NCBI RefSeq assembly: GCF_014650675.1
Contig: NZ_BMVK01000005.1
Location: forward strand, 248,001-312,000
DNA length: 64,000 nt
Direction of reading: 5' to 3'
DNA from: Streptomyces anulatus
Lineage (GTDB): Bacteria > Actinomycetota > Actinomycetes > Streptomycetales > Streptomycetaceae
Part shown: in pieces, positions 25,035 through 35,219 of the stretch
How the letters are laid out: the number at the start of each line of letters is the position of its first letter
How positions within the stretch are numbered: position 1 is the first letter of the stretch
Notes under the pieces: generated by a model
Seen by the model: only the letters and a program-made list of their open reading frames with translations
What the model was told of the DNA's origin: nothing
Database searches by the model: none
Program-made: the position numbers and the translations under genes

Positions 25035-26063
25035 GTGAAGGCACTCGTCAAGCAGAAGGCCGAACCCGGACTGTGGCTGATGGACGTGCCGGAGCCGGAG
25101 TACGGCCCCACCGACGTCCTGATCAAGGTCCTGCGCACCGGTATCTGCGGCACCGACCTGCACATCCGCGCCTATGACGGCTGGGCCCAGCAGGCGGTCA
25201 CCACCCCGCTGATCCTCGGCCACGAGTTCGCCGGCGAGGTCGCCGCGACCGGCTCCGACGTGGCGGACATCGCGATCGGCGACCTGGTCAGCGGCGAGGG
25301 CCACCTCGTCTGCGGCAAGTGCCGCAACTGTCTCGCCGGCCGCCGCCACCTCTGCCGCTCCACCGTCGGCCTCGGCGTCGGCCGGGACGGGGCGTTCGCC
25401 GAGTACGTGGTGCTGCCCGCCTCCAACGTGTGGGTGCACCGGGTCCCCGTCGACCTCGACATCGCGGCGATCTTCGACCCGTTCGGCAACGCCGTCCACA
25501 CCGCGCTGTCCTTCCCGCTCGTCGGCGAGGACGTCCTGATCACCGGCGCCGGACCGATCGGCATCATGGCCGCCGCCGTCGCCAAGCACGCCGGGGCCCG
25601 CAACGTCGTCATCACCGACGTCAGCGAGGCCCGCCTCGCCCTCGCCCGGAAGGTCGGCGTCAGCCTCGCCCTCAACGTCGCCGACCGGACCATCGCGGAC
25701 GGCCAGCGGGAACTCGGCCTGCGCGAGGGCTTCGACATCGGCCTGGAGATGTCCGGCCGCCCCGAGGCGATGCGCGACATGGTCGCGAACATGACGCACG
25801 GCGGCCGCATCGCGATGCTCGGCCTGCCCGCCGAGGAGTTCGCCGTCGACTGGTCCCGCATCGTCACCTCGATGATCACCATCAAGGGGATCTACGGCCG
25901 CGAGATGTACGAGACCTGGTACGCCATGTCCGTCCTGCTGGAGGGCGGCCTCGACCTCGCCCCCGTGATCACCGGCCGGTACGGCTTCCGCGACTTCGAA
26001 GCGGCCTTCGACGACGCCGCGAGCGGCCTCGGCGGCAAGGTCATCCTCGACTGGACCGTCTGA
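25035..26063 (+). CDS. tdh: L-threonine 3-dehydrogenase
   Basis: This cytosolic zinc-dependent medium-chain dehydrogenase oxidises threonine to 2-amino-3-ketobutyrate with NAD+. It has 342 residues, the usual length, from GTG 25035 behind AGGGAG. It shows the catalytic zinc site CGTDLHI and GHEFAGEV, the structural zinc cysteines CGKCRNCLAGRRHLC, the Rossmann motif ITGAGPIGIMAAAVAKHAGA and the threonine-binding DPFGNAVHTALSF. kbl follows 49 bases downstream, forming the standard threonine-to-glycine pathway pair. A longer upstream frame was rejected because it extends past the conserved start MKALVKQ. Confidence 0.96.
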   Translation: MKALVKQKAEPGLWLMDVPEPEYGPTDVLIKVLRTGICGTDLHIRAYDGWAQQAVTTPLILGHEFAGEVAATGSDVADIAIGDLVSGEGHLVCGKCRNCLAGRRHLCRSTVGLGVGRDGAFAEYVVLPASNVWVHRVPVDLDIAAIFDPFGNAVHTALSFPLVGEDVLITGAGPIGIMAAAVAKHAGARNVVITDVSEARLALARKVGVSLALNVADRTIADGQRELGLREGFDIGLEMSGRPEAMRDMVANMTHGGRIAMLGLPAEEFAVDWSRIVTSMITIKGIYGREMYETWYAMSVLLEGGLDLAPVITGRYGFRDFEAAFDDAASGLGGKVILDWTV

Positions 26064-26112
26064 CCTTCCGACCGCTCTCCGGCCTCCGCCCTTGATCCCT
26101 TAAGGAATCCGC

Positions 26113-27312
<1,200 letters not shown>

Positions 27313-27358
27313 CCGCTCACCGGGTCGGGCACTCGCCGCGACCTGGGACAATGGGCAC

Positions 27359-28282
27359 ATGATCGATGCGCGGCGGCTGCGAATCCTCCGTGCGGTGGCC
27401 GACCACCGCACGGTGACCGCGGCCGCCGCCGCGTTGTACCTGACGCCCTCCGCCGTCTCCCAGCAGCTCGCCGCCCTGGAGCAGGAGACCGGCCACCGCC
27501 TCGTCGAACGCGGTGCGCGCGGCGCCCGGCTCACCGCCGCCGGGGAGATCCTGCTGAACCACACCAACGTGGTCCTGGCCCAGCTGGAGCGGGCCGAGGC
27601 GGAGCTCGCCGACTACAGCGCGGGCGTCGCCGGCACGGTCACGGTCGCCGCGTTCGCCACCGGCATCGGCCTCGTCCTTGCCCCCGCCCTCACCGAGCTG
27701 GCCCGCACCGCGCCCGGCATCCGGGTCAAGGTCCAGGACGCGGAGGGCGACGCCAGCGTGCCGATGGTGCTGGACCGGCAGGTCGACGTGGCGGTGGCCG
27801 TCGAATACCGGGGCGCGCCCGCCGAGGACGACCGCCGCCTGACCCGCGTCCCCCTGTACTCGGAGCCCTTCGACGCGGTGCTCCCGGTGGACCACCGCCT
27901 CGCGGACCGGGACCAGGTGGCGGTCGCCGACCTCGCGGAGGACCCGTGGATCGGGCCCTACCCGGGCAACCCCTGCCATGACGTGGTGGTCCTGGCCTGC
28001 GAGTTCGCCGGGTTCGCCCCCCGCCTCGAACACTCCTCGGACGACTTCCGCGCCGTGGTCGCCCTGGCCGGGGCCGACGCCGGAGTGGCCCTGGTGCCCC
28101 GGTCCGCGCTGCGCGGGATGGAACTGACCGGGGTGGTCGTCCGCCCCGTCGAGGGCAGCGCCCCCACCCGCCGTGTCTTCGCGGCCGTACGGCAGGGGGC
28201 CGAGGGCCATCCGCTGATCCGGCCGGTGCTGGACGCGATGGAGGCGGTGGCCGTACGGGAAGCGGGCCTGGCGCGGATCTGA
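27359..28282 (+). CDS. LysR-type transcriptional regulator
   Basis: The protein has 307 residues. The N-terminal helix-turn-helix (RRLRILRAVADHRTVTAAAAAL, TPSAVSQQLAALEQETGHRLVER) is followed by a periplasmic-binding-like effector domain from about residue 90 (GTVTVAAFATGIGLVLAPAL). It lies 46 bases after kbl. GACAAT at 27347-27352 is 6 bases before the ATG and there is no ribosome site, suggesting its own leaderless transcript. It might regulate tdh-kbl, but adjacency is the only evidence. A stand-alone regulator of a distant gene is equally possible. Confidence 0.93.
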   Translation: MIDARRLRILRAVADHRTVTAAAAALYLTPSAVSQQLAALEQETGHRLVERGARGARLTAAGEILLNHTNVVLAQLERAEAELADYSAGVAGTVTVAAFATGIGLVLAPALTELARTAPGIRVKVQDAEGDASVPMVLDRQVDVAVAVEYRGAPAEDDRRLTRVPLYSEPFDAVLPVDHRLADRDQVAVADLAEDPWIGPYPGNPCHDVVVLACEFAGFAPRLEHSSDDFRAVVALAGADAGVALVPRSALRGMELTGVVVRPVEGSAPTRRVFAAVRQGAEGHPLIRPVLDAMEAVAVREAGLARI

Positions 28283-28371
28283 GCCCGGCACGCGCCCTGC
28301 CCCCGCCGCCCTTCGGCCCGCTCCTCCGTCCACCCGGTCCGCCCTCCGCCCCTCAGCCCCCCCGGAGTCCC

Positions 28372-31059
28372 TCAGCCCGCCCGGCGTCCCAGGACGAAGC
28401 GTCCCCCGGCCACCGCGCCCGGGATCAGCGTCCCCGCCGCCGCGGCGAGCGCCACCGCACCCGCGATCACCCCGTAGTGCGCCGGCGGGAGATACGGGGC
28501 CGTGCCCGCCATCGAGACGGCGAACGCGGTCAGCGGGACCGCGGCCACCGCCGTGCCGATCACCAGGCCGGCGAACGTGACCAGGCCGGTCTCCAGCACC
28601 AGCATCCGCCGTAGCTGCCGACGCCCCGTGCCGACCATCCGCAGCAGCCGGAACTCGCCCCGGCGGCCGATCGTGATCAGCGCCAGCGTGCTCACCACGG
28701 CCAGCAGCGCGAAGCCGCCGATCACCCCGACGCCGATGACGATCACGGCGTTGTCGCCGTCCGACACCGGCGGAGCGATCGCCACGTCGTCGCCCGTGGC
28801 GGCCCGCACCGTCACCCCGCCGCCGTACGGAGCCAGCGCCTCCCGCACCGGGGCCGCCGGGTCCGCACCGGCCCCGTCCCCGGTCCTGACCAGTACGACC
28901 TGGTCCCGCGCGGCCGACACATGGCCCGCCAGCGCCTCGCGCGGGAAGAGGAACTCGCCCAGGCCCAGCTCGTGTTCGTACACCGCGACGACCCGGGGCT
29001 CCACCCGCGTACCGTCGCCGAGCCGCAGCGCGACCCGGTCCCCGGGGCCGACGTCCAGGCTCTTCGCCCGGTCCGCCCCGACCGCCACGGCGTCCCGCCC
29101 CGTGAGCCGGTCCAGGTCGCCCGCCGTGACGCCGGGATCGAGCGTGCCGGACAGGCCGCGCGCCTCCACGCCCAGCACGGGCAGCCGGGTCAGCACCGGC
29201 TCGCCCGCCTGCCGGTCGGCCAGGACGACCGCCGAACGCAGCACCCCGGTCGCCGCCGTGACCCCCGGCGCCTCCCGCACCGCCCGGGCCGCCCCGGCGG
29301 GCAGCCCCGCCCCGCCGCCCGTCGCCACCAGGTCCGCCCGCAGCGCCGCGGACGCCTGGTGGCCGGCGGCCCGCTCCATCGTCGGACCCGAGGCGAGCTG
29401 CACACAGACGAACGCGACGACCAGCACGATCGGGGTGAACGCGGTGGCGAGCCGCCGGGTGTGCGCCGAGGCGGCCCGCTCGGCCAGGAACCCCGACACC
29501 CCGCCCACCCGGCGCAGCGGACGGCCCAGCACGCCCAGGGCGATCCGGGAGATCCGGGGCCCCAGCAGGGCGACCGCGATCACCAGGGACATCGCCGCAC
29601 CCGAGGCGGCGGCGCCCGCCGCCTGACCGCTCTGCGTCGTCGCGACACCCGCCGAGCTGATCCCGGCGAAGGCCAGCACCACCCCCGCGACCGTACGGAA
29701 CCGTCCCGGCTCGCTCGGCTCGTCCGCCGTCGCCGCGCCCAGCGCGGCGGCGGGCCGCAGCCGGGTGATGGACCGGGCGGCGAGCATCGCGACCGGCCGC
29801 GCGAGCAGCGCGACCACCAGCCCGCCGGTCAGCGCCGAGGCGGGCGGCAGCCACCACGGCACCGGCAGCGGCAGGGTCCCGGTCGTCAGCAGCGAACGCA
29901 TCGCGAGACCCAGCGGTACGGCCCCGATGCCGCCCAGCAGCGCCGCCGCCGCGGACACCCGGCCCGCCTCCCGGCCGATCGCGGACCGGAGCTGACGGGG
30001 CGAGGCCCCCACCGCCCGCAGCAGGGCCAGCTCCCCTGACCGCTGATGGATCGCCTGGGACAGCGTCGAGGCGATCACGAGGAGCGCCACCATCAGCACG
30101 GTGCCGCCGATCGAACCGAGCAGGGCCAGCTGGTCGCCGCGTCCGCCGAGCGCGTCGACCTGCTCGGCCTCCCCGCGCTCCGCACCCGTCAGCACCCGCA
30201 CCGCCCGGTCGGACCCGGGGACGCCCGAACGCTCCGGCAGGACAGCGCCGATCGCGTCGCGCAGGGCATCCGGTGTGACGCCCGGCTCCGCGACCACGCC
30301 GATCGCGTCGATCCGGCCCGGGTGCCCGGCCAGGGCGGTCAGCCGGGGCTCGGTGAAGAACACGGCCGGGGGCGCGTCGCCCCCGTGCCCGGTGTGGGCG
30401 ATCCCGCTGACGGTGTACGTCCGGGCGGTTCCGTCGGCCCGCAGCACGACCCGCTCGCCCGGGGCGGGGCCGCCCGCAGCGAGCGAACCGTCCAGGACGA
30501 CCTCGGTCGCGTCCCTCGGGGCCCGGCCCTCGGCCAGCTCGTACCGGGTGAGGACGGCGGACGGCCAGGAGCGGCCCACGGCGGGCCGCCCGTCGCCCGT
30601 GGACACCGGCACGGAATCGTCCGCGACGGCCTTCGCCACCCCGTCGGCCCCCGCCACCGAGGCCAGCACCGACCGGTCCAGGCGGGCCCGCTCGGGCAGG
30701 TACGCCGTCGTGGTCCTCGGTTCGCTGCCCCAGGGCTTCGCGGTGTACGACACCTTCTGGTCCGCCGCCACCACCGCGTCCGCGCCGGCGTACCGCTGCA
30801 CCGGCGGCGCGGCCACCAGCAGCGAGCCGATGACGAACGCGAACGCGCCGATCAGCGCGGCGGCGGCGCCCGTCGCCACGATCACCGCCGCCCAGGCCCG
30901 CCGGTGCGTGGCCAGCGACCGCCGGGCCAGGAACGCCGACGCCCGCCGAGACCCCTGCCGCATCCCCAGCGGCTCCCGGGTCGCCGCGCCCGTACGTCTG
31001 TTCCGTGTGCTCCGTGTTTCCGACGGCTCCTGGGCCGTCGTGCCCGTACGCCTCTTCAT
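28372..31059 (-). CDS. FtsX-family ABC exporter permease
   Basis: This is an 895-residue membrane protein with two FtsX/MacB-type modules. The first has a membrane segment near the N-terminus (AAVIVATGAAAALIGAFAFVIGS), a large extracellular domain, then three helices from about residue 320 (LLGSIGGTVLMVALLVIAS). The second repeats this layout at about 520-895, with helices after DNAVIVIGVGVIGGFALLAV. It pairs with the ATPase gene upstream, whose stop overlaps its start by 4 bases. Such ABC3-type exporters remove antimicrobials or lipids or transmit mechanical signals. The divergent two-component system is probably its regulator. Confidence 0.93.
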   Translation of the reverse strand: MKRRTGTTAQEPSETRSTRNRRTGAATREPLGMRQGSRRASAFLARRSLATHRRAWAAVIVATGAAAALIGAFAFVIGSLLVAAPPVQRYAGADAVVAADQKVSYTAKPWGSEPRTTTAYLPERARLDRSVLASVAGADGVAKAVADDSVPVSTGDGRPAVGRSWPSAVLTRYELAEGRAPRDATEVVLDGSLAAGGPAPGERVVLRADGTARTYTVSGIAHTGHGGDAPPAVFFTEPRLTALAGHPGRIDAIGVVAEPGVTPDALRDAIGAVLPERSGVPGSDRAVRVLTGAERGEAEQVDALGGRGDQLALLGSIGGTVLMVALLVIASTLSQAIHQRSGELALLRAVGASPRQLRSAIGREAGRVSAAAALLGGIGAVPLGLAMRSLLTTGTLPLPVPWWLPPASALTGGLVVALLARPVAMLAARSITRLRPAAALGAATADEPSEPGRFRTVAGVVLAFAGISSAGVATTQSGQAAGAAASGAAMSLVIAVALLGPRISRIALGVLGRPLRRVGGVSGFLAERAASAHTRRLATAFTPIVLVVAFVCVQLASGPTMERAAGHQASAALRADLVATGGGAGLPAGAARAVREAPGVTAATGVLRSAVVLADRQAGEPVLTRLPVLGVEARGLSGTLDPGVTAGDLDRLTGRDAVAVGADRAKSLDVGPGDRVALRLGDGTRVEPRVVAVYEHELGLGEFLFPREALAGHVSAARDQVVLVRTGDGAGADPAAPVREALAPYGGGVTVRAATGDDVAIAPPVSDGDNAVIVIGVGVIGGFALLAVVSTLALITIGRRGEFRLLRMVGTGRRQLRRMLVLETGLVTFAGLVIGTAVAAVPLTAFAVSMAGTAPYLPPAHYGVIAGAVALAAAAGTLIPGAVAGGRFVLGRRAG

Positions 31060-31766
31060 CGCAGCCGACCGCCGTCCATCGTCAGCACGGTGTCCGCCCA
31101 GCTCGCCGCCACCGGGTCATGGGTGACCATCACGACCGTGCGGCCCTCGATCCGTACGGCGTCGCGCAGCAGTGCCAGCACCAGCGCGGCGGACTCCGGG
31201 TCGAGAGAGGCGGTCGGCTCGTCCGCGAAGATCACCTCGGGCTCCGTCACCAGCGCCCGCGCCACCGCGACCCGCTGCTGCTGGCCGCCCGACAGCATCG
31301 ACGGCCCGTCGCCGCCGCGCCCCGCGAGACCCACCCGGGCCAGCAACTCCCGCCCCCGCGCCAGCACATCGGTGCCGCCCGGGTCCGCGCCGCCCAGCAC
31401 CAGCGGCAGCACCACGTTCTCCTCGATGGACAGCGACGGCACCAGATTGAGCGCGTGCGACTGGAAGACGAACCCGATCCGGTCCCGGCGCAGCCGGGTC
31501 AGCGCCGCCTCCGAGAGCGAACCGAGATCCGTGCCGGCGATCCTGACCGTCCCCGAGGTCGGCCGGTCCAGGCCCGCCGCGACCTGGAGGAAGGTGCTCT
31601 TGCCCGAACCCGACGGCCCGACGACCGCGGTGAAACTCCCGGCCGGCACCGAACAGCTGACCGCGTCGAGCGCCGTCGTCCTCCGGCTGCTCCCGCGCCG
31701 CCCGTAGCTCCGGCTCACCCCCTCCAGACCGAGCGCGGCCCCCTGCTCCACCATCGTCGTACCCAC
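31056..31766 (-). CDS. ABC exporter ATPase (LolD/MacB type)
   Basis: This is a 236-residue ATPase from GTG 31766 with GGAGGCG eight bases upstream. Motifs are Walker A GPSGSGKST, Q-loop GFVFQSHALN, signature LSGGQQQRVAVARAL, Walker B VIFADEPTASLD and switch histidine VMVTHDP. The LNLVPSLSIEENV stretch is typical of the MacB/LolD subfamily. It energises the FtsX-type permease encoded next, with which it overlaps by 4 bases. Cytosolic face of the membrane. Confidence 0.96.
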   Translation of the reverse strand: MGTTMVEQGAALGLEGVSRSYGRRGSSRRTTALDAVSCSVPAGSFTAVVGPSGSGKSTFLQVAAGLDRPTSGTVRIAGTDLGSLSEAALTRLRRDRIGFVFQSHALNLVPSLSIEENVVLPLVLGGADPGGTDVLARGRELLARVGLAGRGGDGPSMLSGGQQQRVAVARALVTEPEVIFADEPTASLDPESAALVLALLRDAVRIEGRTVVMVTHDPVAASWADTVLTMDGGRLR

Positions 31767-31933
31767 TGTTCGCCTCCACCGTCCCCGTACCGTTTGACCT
31801 GCTAGAACGCTATGAGCCGGGCAGCTTCCGGGCGAGGGTGCGCACTACCGGACCGGGGGTGCAGCCAGCTCCACCCCCGCCCGGGGGGCCGCCCCCCTCC
31901 GGCGAGGGGACCGCCCCCGTACCGTGGGCTGCC

Positions 31934-33165
31934 ATGAGCAGCTCCCCACCCGGTCCCCTCACGGTCGCCGTCCGGCGTTCCTGGGACGCCTCGCGCTACC
32001 TCCTCCTCGGCATCGGGGTCGCGATGCTGACCTACGTCGGCGCGTTCCTGCTGGTGGCGGCCCTTCTGTTCGCCGTCGCGATCATCGGGCTGCCCGCGCT
32101 GCCGGAGGCCGCCACGCTGCTGCGCCGGGCCGCCTCGGCGGAGAGCCGCAGGGCGGCGGCCCGGCTCGGGCCCGGACACCGGCCCGCCTCGTATCCGCCC
32201 CTGGGCGGCGGCGAGCTGCCCGAACGGGTCCGGCGGACGCTCACCGACCGGACCACCTGGCGGCTCGCGCTCTGGCTGCCCCTCCAGACGCTCTTCGGCA
32301 TGGGCCTCGGCTACCTCACGATGATCCTGTGGCCCGTCGCCCTGCTGGTGGACGGCATCGCGCTGTCCGTCGTGGGCCTGGTGGACCGGCGGCGGGCCGA
32401 CGAGTACGGCATCGAGCCGCCCGAAAGGCCGGGCTGGGCACTGCGCTGGCACCCGGTGCTGGCCGACCTCTCGGCGGGCTGGACCATGGCGCTGCTCGCC
32501 CCGCCGCCCGCCGCCGAACTCACCGAGCGGATCGCCCACCTCACCGAGAGCCGGGCCGGCGCGGTCGCCGCGCACGGGGCCGAACTGCGGCGCATCGAAC
32601 GGGATCTGCACGACGGCGCCCAGGCCAGAATCGTCGCCCTGTCGATGCGGATCGGGCTCGCCAAACAGCTCCTCGACCGCGATCCGGCCGCCGCGCGGGC
32701 CCGCCTGGACGAGGCGCAGGACGGGGCCGACGCCGCGCTCGCCGAGCTGCGGCACGTGGTGCGCGGCATCCACCCGCCGGTCCTCACCGACCGTGGACTG
32801 GCCGGTGCGGTACGGGCGTTGGCCGCCGATGTCGCCGTACCCGTCACGGCGGACCTGGACGGGGTGGAGGACGGGCGGCGGCTGCCCGCCGCGATCGAGG
32901 CCGCCGCCTACTTCGTGGTCGCCGAGGCGCTCACCAACATCAGCAAGCACAGCGGCGCCACCGCGGCCCGGGTCCGCATCGACCGGCCCCCGGCCTCCTG
33001 CGGGTGACCATCGGCGACGATGGTCACGGCGGCGCGGACGAACGCGCCGGCAGCGGGCTGGTGGGCATCCGGCGGCGGGTCGCCGCGCTGGACGGCGCCA
33101 CCCGCGTCAGCAGCCCCGCCGGGGGGCCGACGGACATCGAAGTGGAGCTGCCGTGCGGATCGTGA
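31934..33165 (+). pseudogene. Sensor histidine kinase (NarL-partner type) with a frameshift in the ATPase domain
   Basis: The first frame (31934-33007) encodes four likely membrane helices in a sensor/DUF-type N-terminus, the HisKA_3 site ERDLHDGAQARIVALSMRIG and the N-box AEALTNISKHSG, then stops after RIDRPPASCG. The expected G-boxes (GLLRVTIGDDGHGG, SGLVGIRRRVAALDG) continue in the next frame up to 33165. Restoring one base near 32984-32994, within a run of five C, would give an uninterrupted protein of about 410 residues. This is either a real inactivating mutation or a sequence error. TACCGT 8 bases before the ATG suggests a leaderless transcript. The response regulator start overlaps the restored stop by 13 bases, so the two would be coupled. 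Confidence 0.85.
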
Positions 33166-33818
33166 TCGCCGAGGACAACGCCCTCCTGCGCGAGGGCCTC
33201 GTCCTCCTGCTCACCAGCTCGGGGCACGAGGTGGTGGCCGACGCTGCGGCCGGCCCGGAGATCCTGCCCGCCCTGCTCGAACACCGCCCGGACGTCGCCG
33301 TCCTGGACGTACGGCTGCCGCCCACCTTCCGCGACGAGGGCCTGCGGGCCGCGCTCGCCGCCCGCGCCGAACTGCCCGATCTGCCGATCCTGGTCCTCTC
33401 GCAGTACGTCGAGGAGACGTACGCCGCCGAGCTGCTCGCGCGGGGAGCCCGGGGCATCGGCTATCTGCTCAAGGACCGGGTGGGCCGGGTCGAGCAGTTC
33501 CTGGAGGCCCTGGACCGGGTGGCGGCGGGCGGCACCGCGCTCGACCCGGAGGTCGTCACCCAGCTGCTCACCCGCAAGTCCTCGGCGGGCCCGCTCCAGA
33601 GCCTCACCGCCCGGGAGCGCGAAGTCCTGGAACACATGGCGCAGGGCAAGGCCAACGGCACCATCGCCGCCGAACTCACCGTCTCCGAGCGGGCGGTGAG
33701 CAAGCACATCGGCTCGATCTTCGCCAAGCTCGGCCTGGAACCGGACGACGGCGCCGTCCACCGCCGCGTCCTCGCGGTGCTGGCCTACCTGGAGGGCCGG
33801 GACGGGTTCACCCCGTGA
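33153..33818 (+). CDS. NarL/FixJ-family response regulator
   Basis: This is a 221-residue protein from GTG 33153. The receiver domain shows IAEDNALLREG, the phospho-accepting Asp in VAVLDVRLPP, LSQY and the lysine in YLLKDRV. The output LuxR-type helix-turn-helix is TAREREVLEHMAQGKANGTIA and TVSERAVSKHIGSIFAKLGL. It overlaps the kinase by 13 bases. Divergence from the ABC exporter operon, with a 167-base gap, suggests it controls the exporter. If the kinase is truly broken, it may act without phosphorylation or take phosphate from elsewhere. Its last codons lie in a tandem repeat. Confidence 0.95.
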   Translation: MRIVIAEDNALLREGLVLLLTSSGHEVVADAAAGPEILPALLEHRPDVAVLDVRLPPTFRDEGLRAALAARAELPDLPILVLSQYVEETYAAELLARGARGIGYLLKDRVGRVEQFLEALDRVAAGGTALDPEVVTQLLTRKSSAGPLQSLTAREREVLEHMAQGKANGTIAAELTVSERAVSKHIGSIFAKLGLEPDDGAVHRRVLAVLAYLEGRDGFTP

Positions 33819-33842
33819 GGGGGCCGGGACGGTTCACTCCGT
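33792..33842. repeat. Imperfect 26-bp tandem duplication at the response regulator stop
   Basis: Bases 33792-33816 and 33817-33842 (GAGGGCCGGGACGGG-type units) repeat the end of the gene, including the stop region, with an indel and one substitution. A third partial copy begins at 33843. Confidence 0.7.
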
Positions 33843-33869
33843 GAGGGGGCCGCGCCGGGGACGGGCGGG

Positions 33870-34262
33870 TCAGGCGGCCGGCTGGAGCAGGTCCCAGCGG
33901 TTGCCGTAGAGGTCCTCGAAGACCGCGACCGAGCCGTACGTCTCGTGCCGGGGCTCCTCCAGGAACCGCACCCCGGCCGCCGTCATCCGGGCGTGGTCGG
34001 CCGCGAAGTCCTCGGTGTGCAGGAAGAAGCCGACCCGGCCGCCCGTCTGCGCCCCCACCGCCCCGCTCTGGGCCCCGTCCTTCGCGCGGGCCAGCAGCAG
34101 CCCCGTGCCGGGAGCCGCGCCGCGCGGGCGCACCACCACCCAGCGGGTGCCGTCGCCCCGGTCGGTGTCCTCCACCGGCTCGAAGCCGAGCGCGTCGCGG
34201 TAGAACGCGAGGGCCTCGTCGTAGTCGCGGACGACGAGGGTGACCAGGGCGATGTGGGACAT
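33870..34262 (-). CDS. VOC-superfamily (glyoxalase-like) protein
   Basis: This is a 130-residue single-module protein with the paired beta-alpha-beta-beta-beta fold: MSHIALVTLVVRDYDEALAFYRDALGFE, later LHTEDFAADHARMTAAGVRF and the C-terminal FEDLYGNRWDLLQ. The metal ligands H3 and E-type positions of VOC enzymes are partly visible; function could be lyase, dioxygenase or resistance binding. It has a GGAAGGA ribosome site. Its upstream region holds GTTATACGTAAC (34288-34299), a near-palindrome with a good -10 (TATAAC on the minus strand). It is divergent from the nucleoside kinase-like gene. Confidence 0.9.
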   Translation of the reverse strand: MSHIALVTLVVRDYDEALAFYRDALGFEPVEDTDRGDGTRWVVVRPRGAAPGTGLLLARAKDGAQSGAVGAQTGGRVGFFLHTEDFAADHARMTAAGVRFLEEPRHETYGSVAVFEDLYGNRWDLLQPAA

Positions 34263-34337
34263 GGCGGGGAGTCCTTCCAGCGATGCGGTTATACGTAACA
34301 CTAACGCCGGAGCTCCCCGCCCCCGCACAATGCCCGC

Positions 34338-34979
34338 ATGGACATCCTGGACGGCACGACCACCGGCGGCCGGGCCGCGCTGACGGACCGGGCCCGCGCC
34401 CTCGCGGACACCGGCGGGCGGTGTGTGCTGGGGATCGCGGGTCCGCCCGGAGCCGGGAAGTCCACTCTGGCGGAACAACTGGTCACGGCGCTGGACGGAC
34501 GCGCCGCCCTCGTCCCGATGGACGGCTTCCACCTCGCCGCCGCCGAGCTGGAGCGTCTCGGCCGCGCCGACCGCAAGGGCGCGCCCGACACCTTCGACGC
34601 GGCCGGGTACACGGCTCTGCTGCGGCGGCTGCGGGCACCGGACCCGGTGCACGCGGTCTACGCCCCGGCCTTCGACCGGTCCCTGGAGGAGCCGGTCGCG
34701 GGTTCGCTCCCCGTGCCGCCGGACGTCCCGCTCGTCGTCACCGAGGGGAACTACCTGCTGCTCGACGACGGCCCCTGGGCACCGGTGCGCGGTCTGCTGG
34801 ACGAGGTGTGGTTCCTGGACCTCGACCCGGAGGTGCGGGTGCGCCGGCTCGTCGACCGCCATGTCCGCCACGGCAGGCCCCGGCATCGCGCGGAGGAGTG
34901 GGTGACCCGGTCCGACGAGGCGAACGCCCGGCTGGTGGAGCGGGGCCGGGACCGGGCGGACCTGATCGTGCGGCTCTGA
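34338..34979 (+). CDS. Nucleoside/nucleotide kinase-family P-loop protein
   Basis: This is a 213-residue protein with Walker A GIAGPPGAGKSTLAEQL near residue 32, the substrate-side PMDGFHLAAAELERLG, Walker B-like VVTEGNYLLLDDGPW and a lid RRLVDRHVRHGRPRHRAEEWV. This is the uridine-kinase/pantothenate-kinase-like family often annotated only as nucleoside kinase; fructose-transport-linked members exist. CACAAT, 6 bases before the ATG with no ribosome site, suggests a leaderless mRNA. Substrate unknown. Confidence 0.92.
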   Translation: MDILDGTTTGGRAALTDRARALADTGGRCVLGIAGPPGAGKSTLAEQLVTALDGRAALVPMDGFHLAAAELERLGRADRKGAPDTFDAAGYTALLRRLRAPDPVHAVYAPAFDRSLEEPVAGSLPVPPDVPLVVTEGNYLLLDDGPWAPVRGLLDEVWFLDLDPEVRVRRLVDRHVRHGRPRHRAEEWVTRSDEANARLVERGRDRADLIVRL

Positions 34980-35034
34980 TCCGCCGGCACGGTGCCCGCG
35001 AGCCGGCCGGACAGCGCCGCCGCGACGGGGTGCT

Positions 35035-35140
35035 CCCGACGATCCGCCCGGGCGCTTCCGACGACCCGCTGTGGGTGTTCCCCGACGATCCGCCGGGCGT
35101 TTCCGGCGACCCGCCGGTCGTCCCCGACGACCCACTGACG
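35035..35140. repeat. Degenerate tandem repeat between kinase and aminopeptidase genes
   Basis: About four degenerate copies of a CGACGATCCGCCGGGCG-type unit, with period varying from about 23 to 33 bases, fill most of the 240-base gap. No gene is seen here. Confidence 0.45.
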
Positions 35141-35219
35141 CACTCCGGCAAGCCGGTCGCGCGCGTCCCGCCGGACGGGCAGGATGCTGTGTGCCGTGTC
35201 GCACCGCCAGGAGGCCCTG

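Noticed and set aside
19474..25799. Very long reverse-strand open frames opposite the kinase and tdh genes
   Set aside because: They are glycine/valine/arginine-rich frames typical of the antisense of GC-rich coding DNA, without domains, and opposite strongly supported genes.
32981..32994. Programmed -1 ribosomal frameshift in the histidine kinase
   Set aside because: The C-run does not match the usual X-XXY-YYZ slippery pattern and no strong downstream stem was seen; an indel or sequence error is simpler.
35035..35140. CRISPR or integron-type array
   Set aside because: The units are degenerate and of varying period, without conserved repeat-spacer structure.
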